Counted from the first letter of the stretch, positions 18,917 to 27,851 are shown. The stretch: 64,000 nt of DNA from Oceanibacterium hippocampi (GCF_900172325.1 NZ_FWFR01000001.1:1938335-2002334), one strand, 5' to 3'. Notes: a model not told the origin generated them from the letters alone. Numbers and translations are program-made.

Positions 18917-19010
18917 GGCACCTCGGGCGCCGCTCGCGGAAGGCGAGGGAAGGGCTGCGCCGGCCACCCAGACGGTCCCGGCACGATCCGCGGCACGGCC
19001 GCGATAATAA

Positions 19011-19052
19011 GATTGACTAGGAAACTTTATCGAAATAGTTTCCTAGTCAATC
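19011..19052 (+). promoter_or_regulatory. 42-bp palindromic operator upstream of marR
   Basis: GATTGACTAGGAAACT (19011-19026) and its exact complement AGTTTCCTAGTCAATC (19037-19052) flank a 10-base AT-rich spacer. The TTGACT in the left arm could serve as a -35 box. The site ends 12 bases before the MarR start codon, where an autorepressor would be expected to bind; the inner TAGGAAAC/GTTTCCTA halves look like the two half-sites of a MarR-type operator. Confidence 0.75.
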
Positions 19053-19064
19053 ACGAGGATCGCC

Positions 19065-19526
19065 ATGCCGCCCACCGCACCCGTTTCCGACCTTACCCAG
19101 CATCTCGGCTTCTGGCTGCGCATGGTCTCGAACCACGTCTCGCAGGCCTTCGCGGGCAAACTCGCGGACCAGGGGGTGACGGTCGCGGAATGGTGCCTGA
19201 TGCGGGCGCTTTACGACAGGGAACCGACGGCGCCGAGCCGTCTGGCGGACGCCATGGGCATGACGCGGGGGGCGATCAGCAAACTCGCCGACCGTTTGAT
19301 CGCCAAGGCGCTGATCCAGCGCGAGGCCAGCGTCGACGACGGCCGGGCGCAGACACTGGCGCTGACGCCGCGGGCTGTCGCACTGGTCCCGGAACTGGCC
19401 GCACTGGCCGACCGCAACGACGCCGAATTCTTCCAGTGCCTCACGGCGGCAGAACGGGAAACCCTGGAACGGCTGCTGAAGCGCATGGTCGAACGCAATC
19501 GCCTGACCGCGACACCGATCGATTGA
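19065..19526 (+). CDS. MarR-family transcriptional regulator
   Basis: A 153-residue winged-helix repressor or activator that normally works as a dimer. N-terminal dimerisation helix (LTQHLGFWLRMVSNHVSQAF), DNA-recognition helix region near residues 60-80 (LADAMGMTRGAISKLADRLIAKALI) and the wing DDGRAQTLALTPRG-like segment (DGRAQTLALTPRAVALVPEL), then a C-terminal helix. The large palindrome immediately upstream suggests autoregulation. It is followed after 32 bp by the DUF1398 gene on the same strand, a likely target of the same promoter. The ligand sensed is unknown. Confidence 0.92.
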   Translation: MPPTAPVSDLTQHLGFWLRMVSNHVSQAFAGKLADQGVTVAEWCLMRALYDREPTAPSRLADAMGMTRGAISKLADRLIAKALIQREASVDDGRAQTLALTPRAVALVPELAALADRNDAEFFQCLTAAERETLERLLKRMVERNRLTATPID

Positions 19527-19558
19527 TCCAGGTCCCGGTCACGTCACGGAGAACAGCC

Positions 19559-19960
19559 ATGAACGATCACCAGAAGGCTACCGCGCGCGCCTGTCTCGAC
19601 GGGGCGGAGGACGATACGATGAGTTTTCCCGAGATCGTCGGCGCCCTCATCGAGGCCGGCTTCGAGGGCTACGCGATCGACTTCCGACGCGCCACCGCAA
19701 CCTACTACCTGCCGGACGGGGGCAGCGTGGCGCTGCCCGCCCATGGCGTCGGGGCCGCCGTCGCGCCGGACTTCGATGCCGCCGGCATGCGGGCCGCCAT
19801 CAGGGAGGCACAGCAGCAGGCCCCCGGCTACAGTTACCGGGGCTTCTGCGAAAAGGCCGTGGCGGCCGGCTGCGCCGGTTACATCGTGTCCTTCCCCGGT
19901 CGCCGGGTTCTCTATGTCGGTCGTTCGGCGGAAACCCACGTCGAGCATTTCCCCGACTAG
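19559..19960 (+). CDS. DUF1398 family protein
   Basis: A 133-residue protein resembling the DUF1398 (YbcV-type) family: MSFPEIVGALIEAGFEGYAIDFRRATATYYLPDGG is taken as roughly residues 21-55, then a C-terminal part with GYSYRGFCEKAVAAGCAGYIVSFPGRRVLYVGR (about 95-125), where these proteins have a conserved YxxFC and Y-x-V-x-F pattern. No catalytic role is known for the family. It starts at ATG 19559-19561 with GGAG about ten bases ahead, 32 bp after marR, so it is probably co-regulated with the MarR protein through the palindrome at 19011-19052. Confidence 0.8.
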   Translation: MNDHQKATARACLDGAEDDTMSFPEIVGALIEAGFEGYAIDFRRATATYYLPDGGSVALPAHGVGAAVAPDFDAAGMRAAIREAQQQAPGYSYRGFCEKAVAAGCAGYIVSFPGRRVLYVGRSAETHVEHFPD

Positions 19961-20030
19961 GGATCGCTTCCGCCGCCCGGCCGGGTTCCGACCTTTTCCT
20001 GCCGTTCCTTCTTTCGAACGCCGTTCCGGC

Positions 20031-21629
20031 TCAGTTTCCGAGATCGGTGCCGAAGACCACTTTCGGCAGCCAGGTCGCGATCTCCGGGAACTGGGCGAGC
20101 ACGATCAGGCCGATGATCTGGATGGCCACGAAGGGAATGACGCCCTTGTAGATATGCATCGTCGTCACTTCGGGCGGCGCGACGCCGCGCAGGTAGAAGA
20201 GCGCGAAGCCGAACGGCGGTGTCAGGAACGAGGTCTGCAGGTTCATCGCCATCATGATGCCGAGCCAGATCGGGTTGACATCGAGTTGCAGGATGATCGG
20301 CGCGACGATCGGGACCACGACGAAGGTGATCTCGATGAAGTCGAGGAAGAAGCCGAGCAGGAACATCACCGCCATCACCACGATGATCGCGCCGACGCGG
20401 CCGCCGGGCATGTTGGTCAGCAGTTCGTGCACCATGTCGTCGCCGCCGAGGCCGCGGAACACCAGGCTGAACATCGCGGCGCCGATCAGGATGACGAAGA
20501 CCATGGCGGAGATCTCCATGGTCGAGCGCATCACCGTATGCAGGATCTGCGTCCGGTAGACCCGGATCAGGCTGACCACCACGCCGTAGAGCAGGATCGC
20601 GGCGAAGATCAGCGCCGCGCCGATGGCGACCAGGTTGGTCGACGTGGTCGCGTCGAGGTTCATCCGGAGGTCGAAGTAGCTCGCCAGCAGGAGCATCGCG
20701 ACGAGCGAGAGGGCGCTGACGTAGATCGGCCCGCCATGGCTCTCGTCGAGGCGGAGCCCGGCCAGCAGCAGGGCGCCGACGGCGCCCACCGCGGCGGCTT
20801 CCGTGGGCGTCGCGTAGCCGGCGAGGATCGAGCCGAGAACGGCGATGATGAGCACGACCGGCGGCACCAGGGCGTGTACGACACGGCCGCCGAAACTGCC
20901 GCTGTCGGTCCCCTCCCCGAGGGCTTCACGCGGGATCGCCGGTGAGCTTTCCGGACGGACGTTCGCGATGATGATCTGGTAGAGCATGTACATGCCGACC
21001 AGCATCAGGCCGGGCAGCATCGCCCCGGCGAACAGGTCGCCGACCGAGACCGGTTCCGGCGACCAGTTGCCGATCGCGCGCTGGGCATCGACATAGGCGT
21101 TGGAAATCTGGTCGCCGAGAATGACCAGGACGATCGACGGCGGAATGATCTGGCCGAGCGTGCCGGAGGCGCAGATGGCGCCGCAGGCGAGCTTGGGATC
21201 GTAGCCGCGCCGGAGCATGGTCGGCAGTGACAGCAGGCCCATCGTCACCACGGTCGCGCCGACGATGCCGGTCGAGGCGGCGAGCAGCGCGCCGACCGTG
21301 AAGACCGACAGTCCGAGGCCGCCGCGCATCGGGCCGAACAGCATGCCCATGGTGTCGAGCAGTTCCTCGGCCACCTTACTTCGTTCGAGCATCACGCCCA
21401 TGAAGACGAAGAGCGGCACCGCGATCAGCACCTCGTTCCACATCGCGTTGCCGAAGATGCGCTGCGGCATGGCGCTGAGGAAGGTCATGTCGAAGACGCC
21501 GAAGAAATAGGCGACGACGCCGACCGCAAGGCCGACGCCGGACAGGGTGAAGGCGACCGGGAAGCCGGCCATCAGGCAGGCGCATACCGATGCGAACAGG
21601 ATGACGGCGAAAATCTCGTTTACGAGCAC
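20031..21629 (-). CDS. dctM: TRAP transporter large permease subunit (DctM)
   Basis: Large membrane subunit of a sodium-driven tripartite transporter. The 532-residue product has about 12 or more hydrophobic segments, with GFPVAFTLSGVGL, VPLFVFMGVMLERS, GIVGATVVTMGLLSLPTML and SGTLGQIIPPSIVLVILGDQ typical of DctM. It is about 100 residues longer than the simplest family members because of an insertion after about residue 200, a feature of the mannitol/chloroaromatic/keto-acid subgroup. The start codon is GTG (21627-21629), with AGAGGG seven bases ahead; dctQ ends two bases upstream. It is the last gene of dctP-dctQ-dctM. Confidence 0.93.
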   Translation of the reverse strand: MLVNEIFAVILFASVCACLMAGFPVAFTLSGVGLAVGVVAYFFGVFDMTFLSAMPQRIFGNAMWNEVLIAVPLFVFMGVMLERSKVAEELLDTMGMLFGPMRGGLGLSVFTVGALLAASTGIVGATVVTMGLLSLPTMLRRGYDPKLACGAICASGTLGQIIPPSIVLVILGDQISNAYVDAQRAIGNWSPEPVSVGDLFAGAMLPGLMLVGMYMLYQIIIANVRPESSPAIPREALGEGTDSGSFGGRVVHALVPPVVLIIAVLGSILAGYATPTEAAAVGAVGALLLAGLRLDESHGGPIYVSALSLVAMLLLASYFDLRMNLDATTSTNLVAIGAALIFAAILLYGVVVSLIRVYRTQILHTVMRSTMEISAMVFVILIGAAMFSLVFRGLGGDDMVHELLTNMPGGRVGAIIVVMAVMFLLGFFLDFIEITFVVVPIVAPIILQLDVNPIWLGIMMAMNLQTSFLTPPFGFALFYLRGVAPPEVTTMHIYKGVIPFVAIQIIGLIVLAQFPEIATWLPKVVFGTDLGN

Positions 21630-21631
21630 GG

Positions 21632-22171
21632 TCAGACCCTCTCGATCTCTTCGTCGGACGGCGCCTCATGGCCGGTCAGGACGAGAATGCTGTGAATGAT
21701 CATCGAGATGGCCTGCGCGATCATCAGCGCGCAAAAGATCAGGATTGCCGTCTTCAGCAGGAAGACCAGCGGGATCCCGCTCGTTTCCTTGGAGCCCTCG
21801 AAATGGGCCCAGGAATTCCAGACATAGGGGAAGGAGGTCCACCAGATCGTCGCGCATACCGGGATCAGCAGGAACAGCGAGCCGAACAGGTCGACCTTCG
21901 CCTGGCTCGGCGGCTTCGCGGTCCGGTAGAAGATGTCCACCCGGACGTGGCCGTTGTGCAGCAGCGTGTAGCCGGCGCCGAGCAGGAACAGCAGCGAGTG
22001 CATGTAGACGATCGATTCCTGCATGAACAGGGAACCGATGCCGAACACGTAGCGCAGCACGACAACCGTGAACTGCACAAGGACCATGACCACGGCCAGC
22101 CACGCCACGTAGCGGCCGACCGTGCCGTTAACGGCGTCGATCGCTCGCGCGAGTTTCGCGATATTCTGCAA
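21632..22171 (-). CDS. dctQ: TRAP transporter small permease subunit (DctQ)
   Basis: Small four-helix membrane subunit of the TRAP transporter, about 180 residues. Hydrophobic segments follow RYVAWLAVVMVLVQFTVVVLRYVFG; the motif QESIVYMHSLLFLLGAGYTL and HNGHVRVDIFYR are characteristic of DctQ. Start choice: a GTG at 22175-22177 is immediately adjacent to GGGAG with no spacer, whereas TTG at 22169-22171 has GGGAGG five bases ahead, so I prefer TTG. It ends two bases before the dctM GTG, implying coupling. A 175-bp gap with a terminator hairpin separates it from dctP. Confidence 0.9.
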   Translation of the reverse strand: MQNIAKLARAIDAVNGTVGRYVAWLAVVMVLVQFTVVVLRYVFGIGSLFMQESIVYMHSLLFLLGAGYTLLHNGHVRVDIFYRTAKPPSQAKVDLFGSLFLLIPVCATIWWTSFPYVWNSWAHFEGSKETSGIPLVFLLKTAILIFCALMIAQAISMIIHSILVLTGHEAPSDEEIERV

Positions 22172-22293
22172 CGGCACCTCCCAATGCCCGGAGAACTGAT
22201 GCGCCTGCGGATGGACCTTGATCCGGTTTCTCTTCCGCGGGCGGGTAATGTTTCCCTGACGAAAAGCCTCTGACCTGATTTCGGGGCGGAACG

Positions 22294-22325
22294 AAAAACC
22301 CGCATCGGCTGTCCGATGCGGGTTT
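22294..22325 (-). terminator. Intrinsic terminator or attenuator between dctP and dctQ
   Basis: A 13-bp perfect stem, AAACCCGCATCGG (22296-22308) and CCGATGCGGGTTT (22313-22325), with a 4-base loop; on the minus strand it is followed by a run of T to 22294. It begins about 20 bases after the dctP stop codon and precedes dctQM, so it should cut most transcripts after the binding-protein gene. Confidence 0.85.
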
Positions 22326-22346
22326 CGCTCTCTCTATTCGCGGTGA

Positions 22347-23453
22347 TCAGCCGCCATACTTGAAGGGAAGCAGACGGGCCTGCATGTATGCCTGATCGGA
22401 CAGCTTGCTCATCCGGATCGCCTGTTTGCGGAAGGCGATGAAGCTGTCGTAGATCTTCTTCTGGATGCCGCCCTCGTTGGCCACCCCCTGCATGACGTCG
22501 TTCGACGCCTCGCCGATCGCCTGCATGACGTCGTCGGGCATGCGCCGGGTCTGCACGTTGTGCTTGTTGATGAGGGTGTCGAGCGCGCCGGAATTCTTCG
22601 CGTTGAATTCCGAGTACATGTAGTTGTTCTCGGCTGCGGCGGCGTTCTCGACCAGCGCCTGATCGGCCGGCGAGAAGCTTTCCCAGACCTTCTTGCTCAT
22701 GCCGAGGGCGAGGCCCGAGCCGGGCTCGTGATAGCCGGGCCAGTAGTAGTATTTCGCGACCTTGTAGAAGCCGAAGGCCAGGTCGTTCCACGGCCCGACC
22801 CATTCGGTTCCGTCGATCGCGCCGGACTGGAGCGCCGGGAAGATCTCGCCGCCCGGGAGCGCCACGACCGAGGCGCCGAGCTTGCGCAGCACTTCGCCGC
22901 CGAGGCCGGGCATGCGGAACTTCAGGCCCTTGAGATCCTCGACCGAATTGATCTCCTTGTTGAGCCAGCCGCCCCACTGCACGCCGGTATTGCCGGCCAT
23001 CAGCGACTTCAGGCCGAAGTCACCCGCGAGTTCGTCCCAGAGTTCCTGACCGCCGCCGAAATTGACCCAGGCGTCGAGCTCGTTGGCGAGGAAGCCGAAC
23101 GGCACCGCGGTGAAGAAGTTGAAGGCGGTCGACTTGCCCTGCCAGTAGTAATCGGCCGCGTGATACATGTCGGCTGTGCCACTCGACACCGCGTCGAAGC
23201 TCTCGAAGGGCGGTACCAGTTCGCCGGCGGCGAATACCTTGACCGTGATCCGGCCGTCAGACGACTTGGTGATGCGGTCGGCGACGCGCTGGGCACCCGT
23301 GCCGAGGCCCGGGAAATTCTTTGGCCAGGTCGTGACCATCTTGAGCTCGCGCTTGCCCTGCGCGAGCGCCGGAGCCGGCAGATTTGCCGCGGCTGTCGCC
23401 GCGACAGCCGCGCCGGCAACCGATGCGCCCTTGATGAATGAACGGCGGTCCAT
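22347..23453 (-). CDS. dctP: TRAP transporter solute-binding protein (DctP/TakP-like)
   Basis: Periplasmic binding protein that delivers substrate to DctQM. The 368-residue product starts with a twin-arginine signal, MDRRSFIKG, a hydrophobic stretch and an ALAQ-type cleavage site near 29-31. Downstream it has GNTGVQWGGW, KEINSVEDLKGLKFRMPG, GGEIFPALQSGAIDGTEWVGP and KYYYWPGYH, a set close to the alpha-keto-acid binder TakP of Rhodobacter, so a 2-oxoacid or related carboxylate is the likely ligand. ATG 23451-23453 has GGGAGG ahead; the longer in-frame start would bury the Tat motif. Export through Tat implies cytoplasmic folding, usual in this subfamily. Confidence 0.93.
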   Translation of the reverse strand: MDRRSFIKGASVAGAAVAATAAANLPAPALAQGKRELKMVTTWPKNFPGLGTGAQRVADRITKSSDGRITVKVFAAGELVPPFESFDAVSSGTADMYHAADYYWQGKSTAFNFFTAVPFGFLANELDAWVNFGGGQELWDELAGDFGLKSLMAGNTGVQWGGWLNKEINSVEDLKGLKFRMPGLGGEVLRKLGASVVALPGGEIFPALQSGAIDGTEWVGPWNDLAFGFYKVAKYYYWPGYHEPGSGLALGMSKKVWESFSPADQALVENAAAAENNYMYSEFNAKNSGALDTLINKHNVQTRRMPDDVMQAIGEASNDVMQGVANEGGIQKKIYDSFIAFRKQAIRMSKLSDQAYMQARLLPFKYGG

Positions 23454-23624
23454 GTAGTGCCTCCCTGTTATGATCATTCGGCCGAAATCAAGCTCGGCTT
23501 CGTCATTTGGTCTGTTTCGGTTCATGGCCTAAGCCATTTCCACCACCAGAGTATCAAGACTGATGTGCCGAATGCAATAAACGGGTTCGTGTTCGCTGAC
23601 GGCAGTGCCAACAAGGGTGACTGT

Positions 23625-24356
23625 TCAGCCGGCGTGATCGCCATCGAGTGGTCGCCAGCCTTCCGGTCGCAACCCTTCGAGGGGCCGGAACCGGGCCTTG
23701 TAGGACATCTTCGCGCTCTCGGCGATCCAGTAGCCGAGATACACGTAGGGCAGGTTTTCCCGCCGGGCTTCCTCGATATGCCGGAGGATGATGTAGCTGC
23801 CGGGGCTGTCGGCCTCCATGTCGGGATCGAAGAACGAGTAGACCAGCGACAGGCCGTCGCTCATGCGGTCGGTCAGGCAGACCGCATAGAGCGCTCCGCC
23901 GGGTCGGCGGTACTCGACCAGGTGGCTGTCGACCGGGGTTTCCTCGATCATCGAGCGATAGTCGGCGAAGCCCATGTTGGCCATGCCGCCGCCGGTATGG
24001 CGAGCCTCCAGGTAGCGACGGAACAGCTCGTAATGCTCGCGGCCGGCTACCGCCGGCATGACCCGCGCGACGACGCCTTCGTTGCGGCGGCGAATCCGCC
24101 GGTAGCGGCGGCCCTCGGTGAATTCAGCGACCCGGACGCGGACCGGGACACAGGCGCTGCAACCCTCGCAGGCGGGCCGGTAGGCGAGATCCTGGCTGCG
24201 CCGGAAGCCGGCCTGGCTGAGCGCGTCGTGCAGGGCGTCCGGATCGTCGCCGGTCAGCAGCGTCACGACCTTGCGTTCCATCCTGCCGTCGATGTAGGGG
24301 CAGGGCGCCGGCGGCGTGGCGAAGAAATGCCGCATCGGTATCTGGACGCGCTTCAT
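23625..24356 (-). CDS. bpt: Aspartate/glutamate leucyltransferase Bpt
   Basis: Transfers leucine from tRNA to proteins with N-terminal Asp or Glu, marking them for ClpS/ClpAP degradation (bacterial N-end rule). The 243-residue product has the Cys-containing CPYIDG near residue 19, YRPACEGCSACVPVRV near 59-74, FRRYLEARHTGGGMA near 112 and the C-terminal YIILRHIEEARRENLPYVYLGYWI and MSYKARFRPLEGL, shared with eukaryotic ATE1 enzymes. Length and motifs fit the Bpt rather than the ATE1 form. It lies between the TRAP operon and the SLC13 permease, all on the minus strand but with gaps over 100 bp. Confidence 0.93.
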   Translation of the reverse strand: MKRVQIPMRHFFATPPAPCPYIDGRMERKVVTLLTGDDPDALHDALSQAGFRRSQDLAYRPACEGCSACVPVRVRVAEFTEGRRYRRIRRRNEGVVARVMPAVAGREHYELFRRYLEARHTGGGMANMGFADYRSMIEETPVDSHLVEYRRPGGALYAVCLTDRMSDGLSLVYSFFDPDMEADSPGSYIILRHIEEARRENLPYVYLGYWIAESAKMSYKARFRPLEGLRPEGWRPLDGDHAG

Positions 24357-24486
24357 GCCGGATCACCCCTTTCGTCCAGGGCTGCAAGGCGCCGGGCGGG
24401 ACTTTCGCCGGCGCGGCGGAACACAGCAAACAGTAACGCGATTTCCGGCCCGCGCCAACGCTCATTCAGCGCCCTCGCGGGGGTCG

Positions 24487-26349
24487 TCAGAGGCCGTAGA
24501 GAAAGGGCGCTGTCAGGCTGAAGGCGAGCCACAGGATGACGACGAGCGGCCCGCCGATGCGCATGAAATCGGCGAAGACATAATGTCCGGGGCCGAGCAC
24601 GAGAAGGTTCGTCTGGTAGCCGATCGGGGTCGCGAACGAGCAGTTGGCGGCCAGGATCACGGCATGGACGAAGGCGGTGGGCGGAACGCCGATCTCGGTG
24701 GCGATGCCGACCGCGATCGGCGTGAACAGGACGGCGGTCGCGTTGTTCGACAGCACGTTGGTGGCGACCGCCACCAGCAGGAAGAAGCCGGACAGGATGA
24801 TCGCCGGCGAGGCCCCGTCGAGCGCAGCCACCATCTGGCGGGCGAGATAGCCGGCACCGCCGGTCGCCTGCAGCGCGGTGCCGAGGGCAAGCGCCGCCCA
24901 GACCAGCATGACGATGCGGCGGTCGATCGCCCGGCTCGCCTGGAAGATGTTCAGGCAGCCGCTGACCACCATCAGGATGGCGCCCCCCATGGCGGCGATG
25001 ACGATCGGCACAATCCCGGTCGAGGCAGCGATCACGACACCGGCGAAGATTGCCAGCGCGCGCTGGGCAAGGGCGACCGCCGGCAGCTCGCGGGTCGACC
25101 ATTCGAGCAGCAGGACATCCGGGTTGGATCGCAACCGGAACATGTCCTCGCGATGGCCGAGGATCAGCAGCACGTCGCCGGCCTCGATGCGGATCTCGTT
25201 CATCATGTTGGTGCGGATCATGCGCGAGCGCCGCTGCACGCCGAGCACCGTGCAATGGGTCTGGTAGTGGAAGCCGATCTGCTGCAGGTTGCGGCCGATC
25301 ATCCGCGAGGCCGGCGCCACGACGACTTCGGCCATCATCTGGTCGCGGACAGGCGGCGACTGGTCGGTATCGTCCTGGCCGTCCTGCGAACGGCTGACGA
25401 GCAGGCTGGGCAGCAGGTCCTGGGTGTGGGTGACCGCGTCCATCAGCGCCTTCCGGGTGGCGCCGAGAATGAGCACGTCGCCGGCCTGAATCTCGATGTC
25501 GTCGTAAGGCGGCAGGATCACCCGTTCGTTGCGCTGGATGAAGCGGACAGTGATGTCCGGGAGCGCCCGGAAGGTTCCTGCGACCGCCTTTGCGCCGATC
25601 AGCGAGGATACCGTCGGCACCTCGATCTGGATGATGAACTGCTTGCCTTCGCCACCGCTGGCCATCTCGCCGGCCAGTGTCTGGCGGTCGCGCAGGAAGC
25701 GCGGCGCGATGAAGGCGATATAGAAGATACCGATCGCGGCGAGGAGGCTGCCCGGCACGATGAAGTCGAAGAAGCCGATCGGCGCGAGCCCCGCGGTGAC
25801 CGCCGCGGCCGAGGCCAGCAGGTTGGTCGACGAGCCGATCAGGGTCGTCATGCCGCCCAGGATCGCGGCGAAGGAGAGCGGCATCATCACCGAGGAGGGC
25901 GGCCGGTGCAGCCGATCCGCCAGGGCCGTCATCAGCGGGATGAAGATTACCACGACCGGGGTGTTGTTCAGCACCGCGCTGAGCAGCATGACGACCAGCA
26001 GCGTCGCGAAGATCGCCAGCGTCGGGTGATGCCGGCGCAACGCCAGAACGCGCCGGACCGCGACCTCCATCGCCCCGGTCTGGACCACGCCCTGGCCGAC
26101 GACGAGCAGGGCGAGCACCGCGATCAGTGCCGGATCGCCGATTCCGGCCAGGATGTCGGTGGCGTCGAGCACCGGTTCCCCGGTCGCCGGATCGAGCAGC
26201 GGCGCCAGCTCGAAGAGCAGCAGGACCGCGATCAGAACCGCCAGCGACGCGAGCTCGAGCGAGATACGCTCGCTCGCGAAGGCCACGATCGCGGCCGCGA
26301 TGATGGCCAGCGTCAGCCACATATGCAGGCTGGGCTCGAGTCCGCTCAT
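24487..26349 (-). CDS. SLC13/DASS permease with two RCK_C (TrkA_C) domains
   Basis: A 620-residue inner-membrane transporter. N-terminal hydrophobic half (about 1-190) with LNNTPVVVIFIPLM and GSSTNLLAS, the first SNT-type substrate/sodium motif; cytoplasmic middle (about 200-400) with two TrkA_C-like domains (ending IQAGDVLILGATRKAL and IEAGDVLLILGHREDM); second hydrophobic half with LSNNATAVLFTPIAVGIA and the second motif near GYQTNLLVLGPG. Family members carry dicarboxylates, sulfate or other anions; the RCK domains suggest nucleotide gating. I choose ATG 26347-26349, preceded by AGGGGA; upstream in-frame codons are unconvincing. Divergent from the oxidase gene at 26546. Confidence 0.9.
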   Translation of the reverse strand: MSGLEPSLHMWLTLAIIAAAIVAFASERISLELASLAVLIAVLLLFELAPLLDPATGEPVLDATDILAGIGDPALIAVLALLVVGQGVVQTGAMEVAVRRVLALRRHHPTLAIFATLLVVMLLSAVLNNTPVVVIFIPLMTALADRLHRPPSSVMMPLSFAAILGGMTTLIGSSTNLLASAAAVTAGLAPIGFFDFIVPGSLLAAIGIFYIAFIAPRFLRDRQTLAGEMASGGEGKQFIIQIEVPTVSSLIGAKAVAGTFRALPDITVRFIQRNERVILPPYDDIEIQAGDVLILGATRKALMDAVTHTQDLLPSLLVSRSQDGQDDTDQSPPVRDQMMAEVVVAPASRMIGRNLQQIGFHYQTHCTVLGVQRRSRMIRTNMMNEIRIEAGDVLLILGHREDMFRLRSNPDVLLLEWSTRELPAVALAQRALAIFAGVVIAASTGIVPIVIAAMGGAILMVVSGCLNIFQASRAIDRRIVMLVWAALALGTALQATGGAGYLARQMVAALDGASPAIILSGFFLLVAVATNVLSNNATAVLFTPIAVGIATEIGVPPTAFVHAVILAANCSFATPIGYQTNLLVLGPGHYVFADFMRIGGPLVVILWLAFSLTAPFLYGL

Positions 26350-26545
26350 ACCATTGGTCCCCTGCGGTAGCGTACTGGCGACCGCGCTCCTGCGTTCTCG
26401 GAATGCCGGGAAGCGGTGGCCGTGCCGGCCGTCCATTCCCGACCGTGTTTCTGCCCGGAATTGCGGCCCCGCACAATAACCCGCTGCTGCATCCTTGCCG
26501 AGCATGTCTTATGGTGCAAGGGTTCCTTATGCGCGAGGCGGTGGC

Positions 26546-27829
26546 ATGGCGTCAGGCGGTCACGTTGCGTCCTACTATACCGAATCCGCGCAGGAACTGG
26601 TCGCGCGCCCGGCGCTGGACGGCGATCGCCGCGCCGACGTCGGCATCGTCGGCGGCGGCTTCACCGGGCTGAGCGCGGCGCTCGAACTGGCGAACCGCGG
26701 CTACTCGGTGATCCTGCTGGACGCGGCCGGGCTTGCCTCGGGCGCATCGGGGCGGAACGGCGGCCAGATCATCGGCGGTTTCGCGAATTCCATGACGGAG
26801 GTCGTGCGGGTGGTCGGCCTCGACGAGGCCAGGCGGCTGTTCGCGCTGAGCCGGGAGGCGGCGGCCCTGGTCCGCGAACGGGTCGCCCGCCACGCCATCG
26901 GGTGCGACCTCAAGCCGGGCTACTACCACGCCGCGGTCAAGCCGCGCCACCTGGACGAAATGAGCGAGGAACATGCGCTGCTCGAGGGCCAATTCGGCGG
27001 CACGGGGCTTCGCATGCTGGACCGCGACGGTTTCCGAGCGGTCGTCACCAGCCCCCGTTTCGTTGGCGCGATGCACGATTCAACCGCGGGCCATCTGCAT
27101 CCGCTGAACTATGCGCTGGGCCTCGCCCGCGCCGCCGAGGCGGCGGGCGCGCTGCTGTTCGAGCGGAGCGCGGTGACGCGGATCGAGGCCGACGGCGGCC
27201 CGGCGAGGCTGGTCACCGCCCACGGTACGGTCACCGCCGACCACCTGGTTCTCGCCGCGAACGTCTACGCCGGCGCCCTCGACCGGCGCTTTCGCCACCG
27301 CGTGCTGCCGGCCTGGAGCCAGATCGCCGCGACCGAGCCACTGCCGGAGGCGGTCGCCCGCATGCTGATCGCCGACGATGCCTGCATCTGCGATTCCAAC
27401 ATCCTGCTCGACTACTGGCGACTTTCGGCCGATCGCCGCCTGCTGTACGGCGGGCGCGGGACATTGTCCGGGCGGCCGCCTTCCGATCCGGTGGGGCTGA
27501 TGCGGCGGCGCATGCTGGCGACCTATCCGCAGTTGCGCGACGTCCGTATCGAGCGGGTCTGGGGCGGCGACGTCGCCATCACGGCGAACCTGCTGCCCGA
27601 TATCGGCCGGCTTGGGCCGAACGTCTTCTACGCGCACGGGTTCTGCGGTCACGGCGTCGCACTGGCGGGTTTCGCCGGCAAGCTGATGGCGGAGGCGGTC
27701 GCCGGCACCGCCGAGCGTTTCGCGCTGTTCGAGAGGCTGCCGGGCGCGGAATTCCCGGTGTCCGGCGCGCCGCTTCGCGCGCTCCGCATGCTGGCGCTGG
27801 TCTTCTACAGGATCCGGGACGCGTTCTAG
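26546..27829 (+). CDS. FAD-dependent oxidoreductase (DAO family, PuuB-like)
   Basis: Flavoprotein oxidising an amine or amino acid. The 427-residue product has a dinucleotide-binding IVGGGFTGLSAALELANRG, then LASGASGRNGGQIIGG, the substrate-domain segments HPLNYALGLARAAEAAGA and the FAD-closing ANLLPDIGRLGPNVFYAHGFCGHGVAL. This pattern is that of gamma-glutamylputrescine oxidase PuuB and relatives; an ornithine-type decarboxylase lies 14 kb away, too far to argue for a polyamine pathway. ATG 26546-26548 has GAGG seven bases ahead; two earlier in-frame ATGs lack one. Divergent from the SLC13 gene. Confidence 0.88.
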   Translation: MASGGHVASYYTESAQELVARPALDGDRRADVGIVGGGFTGLSAALELANRGYSVILLDAAGLASGASGRNGGQIIGGFANSMTEVVRVVGLDEARRLFALSREAAALVRERVARHAIGCDLKPGYYHAAVKPRHLDEMSEEHALLEGQFGGTGLRMLDRDGFRAVVTSPRFVGAMHDSTAGHLHPLNYALGLARAAEAAGALLFERSAVTRIEADGGPARLVTAHGTVTADHLVLAANVYAGALDRRFRHRVLPAWSQIAATEPLPEAVARMLIADDACICDSNILLDYWRLSADRRLLYGGRGTLSGRPPSDPVGLMRRRMLATYPQLRDVRIERVWGGDVAITANLLPDIGRLGPNVFYAHGFCGHGVALAGFAGKLMAEAVAGTAERFALFERLPGAEFPVSGAPLRALRMLALVFYRIRDAF

Positions 27830-27851
27830 CGACCCGCCGACCGGGCCGGCC

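Noticed and set aside
15107-18967. Very long minus-strand frame of over 1200 codons opposite parC and the acyl-CoA ligase
   Set aside because: It is the antisense shadow of two well-supported genes; high GC removes stop codons and the translation is full of low-complexity Arg, Gln, His and Asp.
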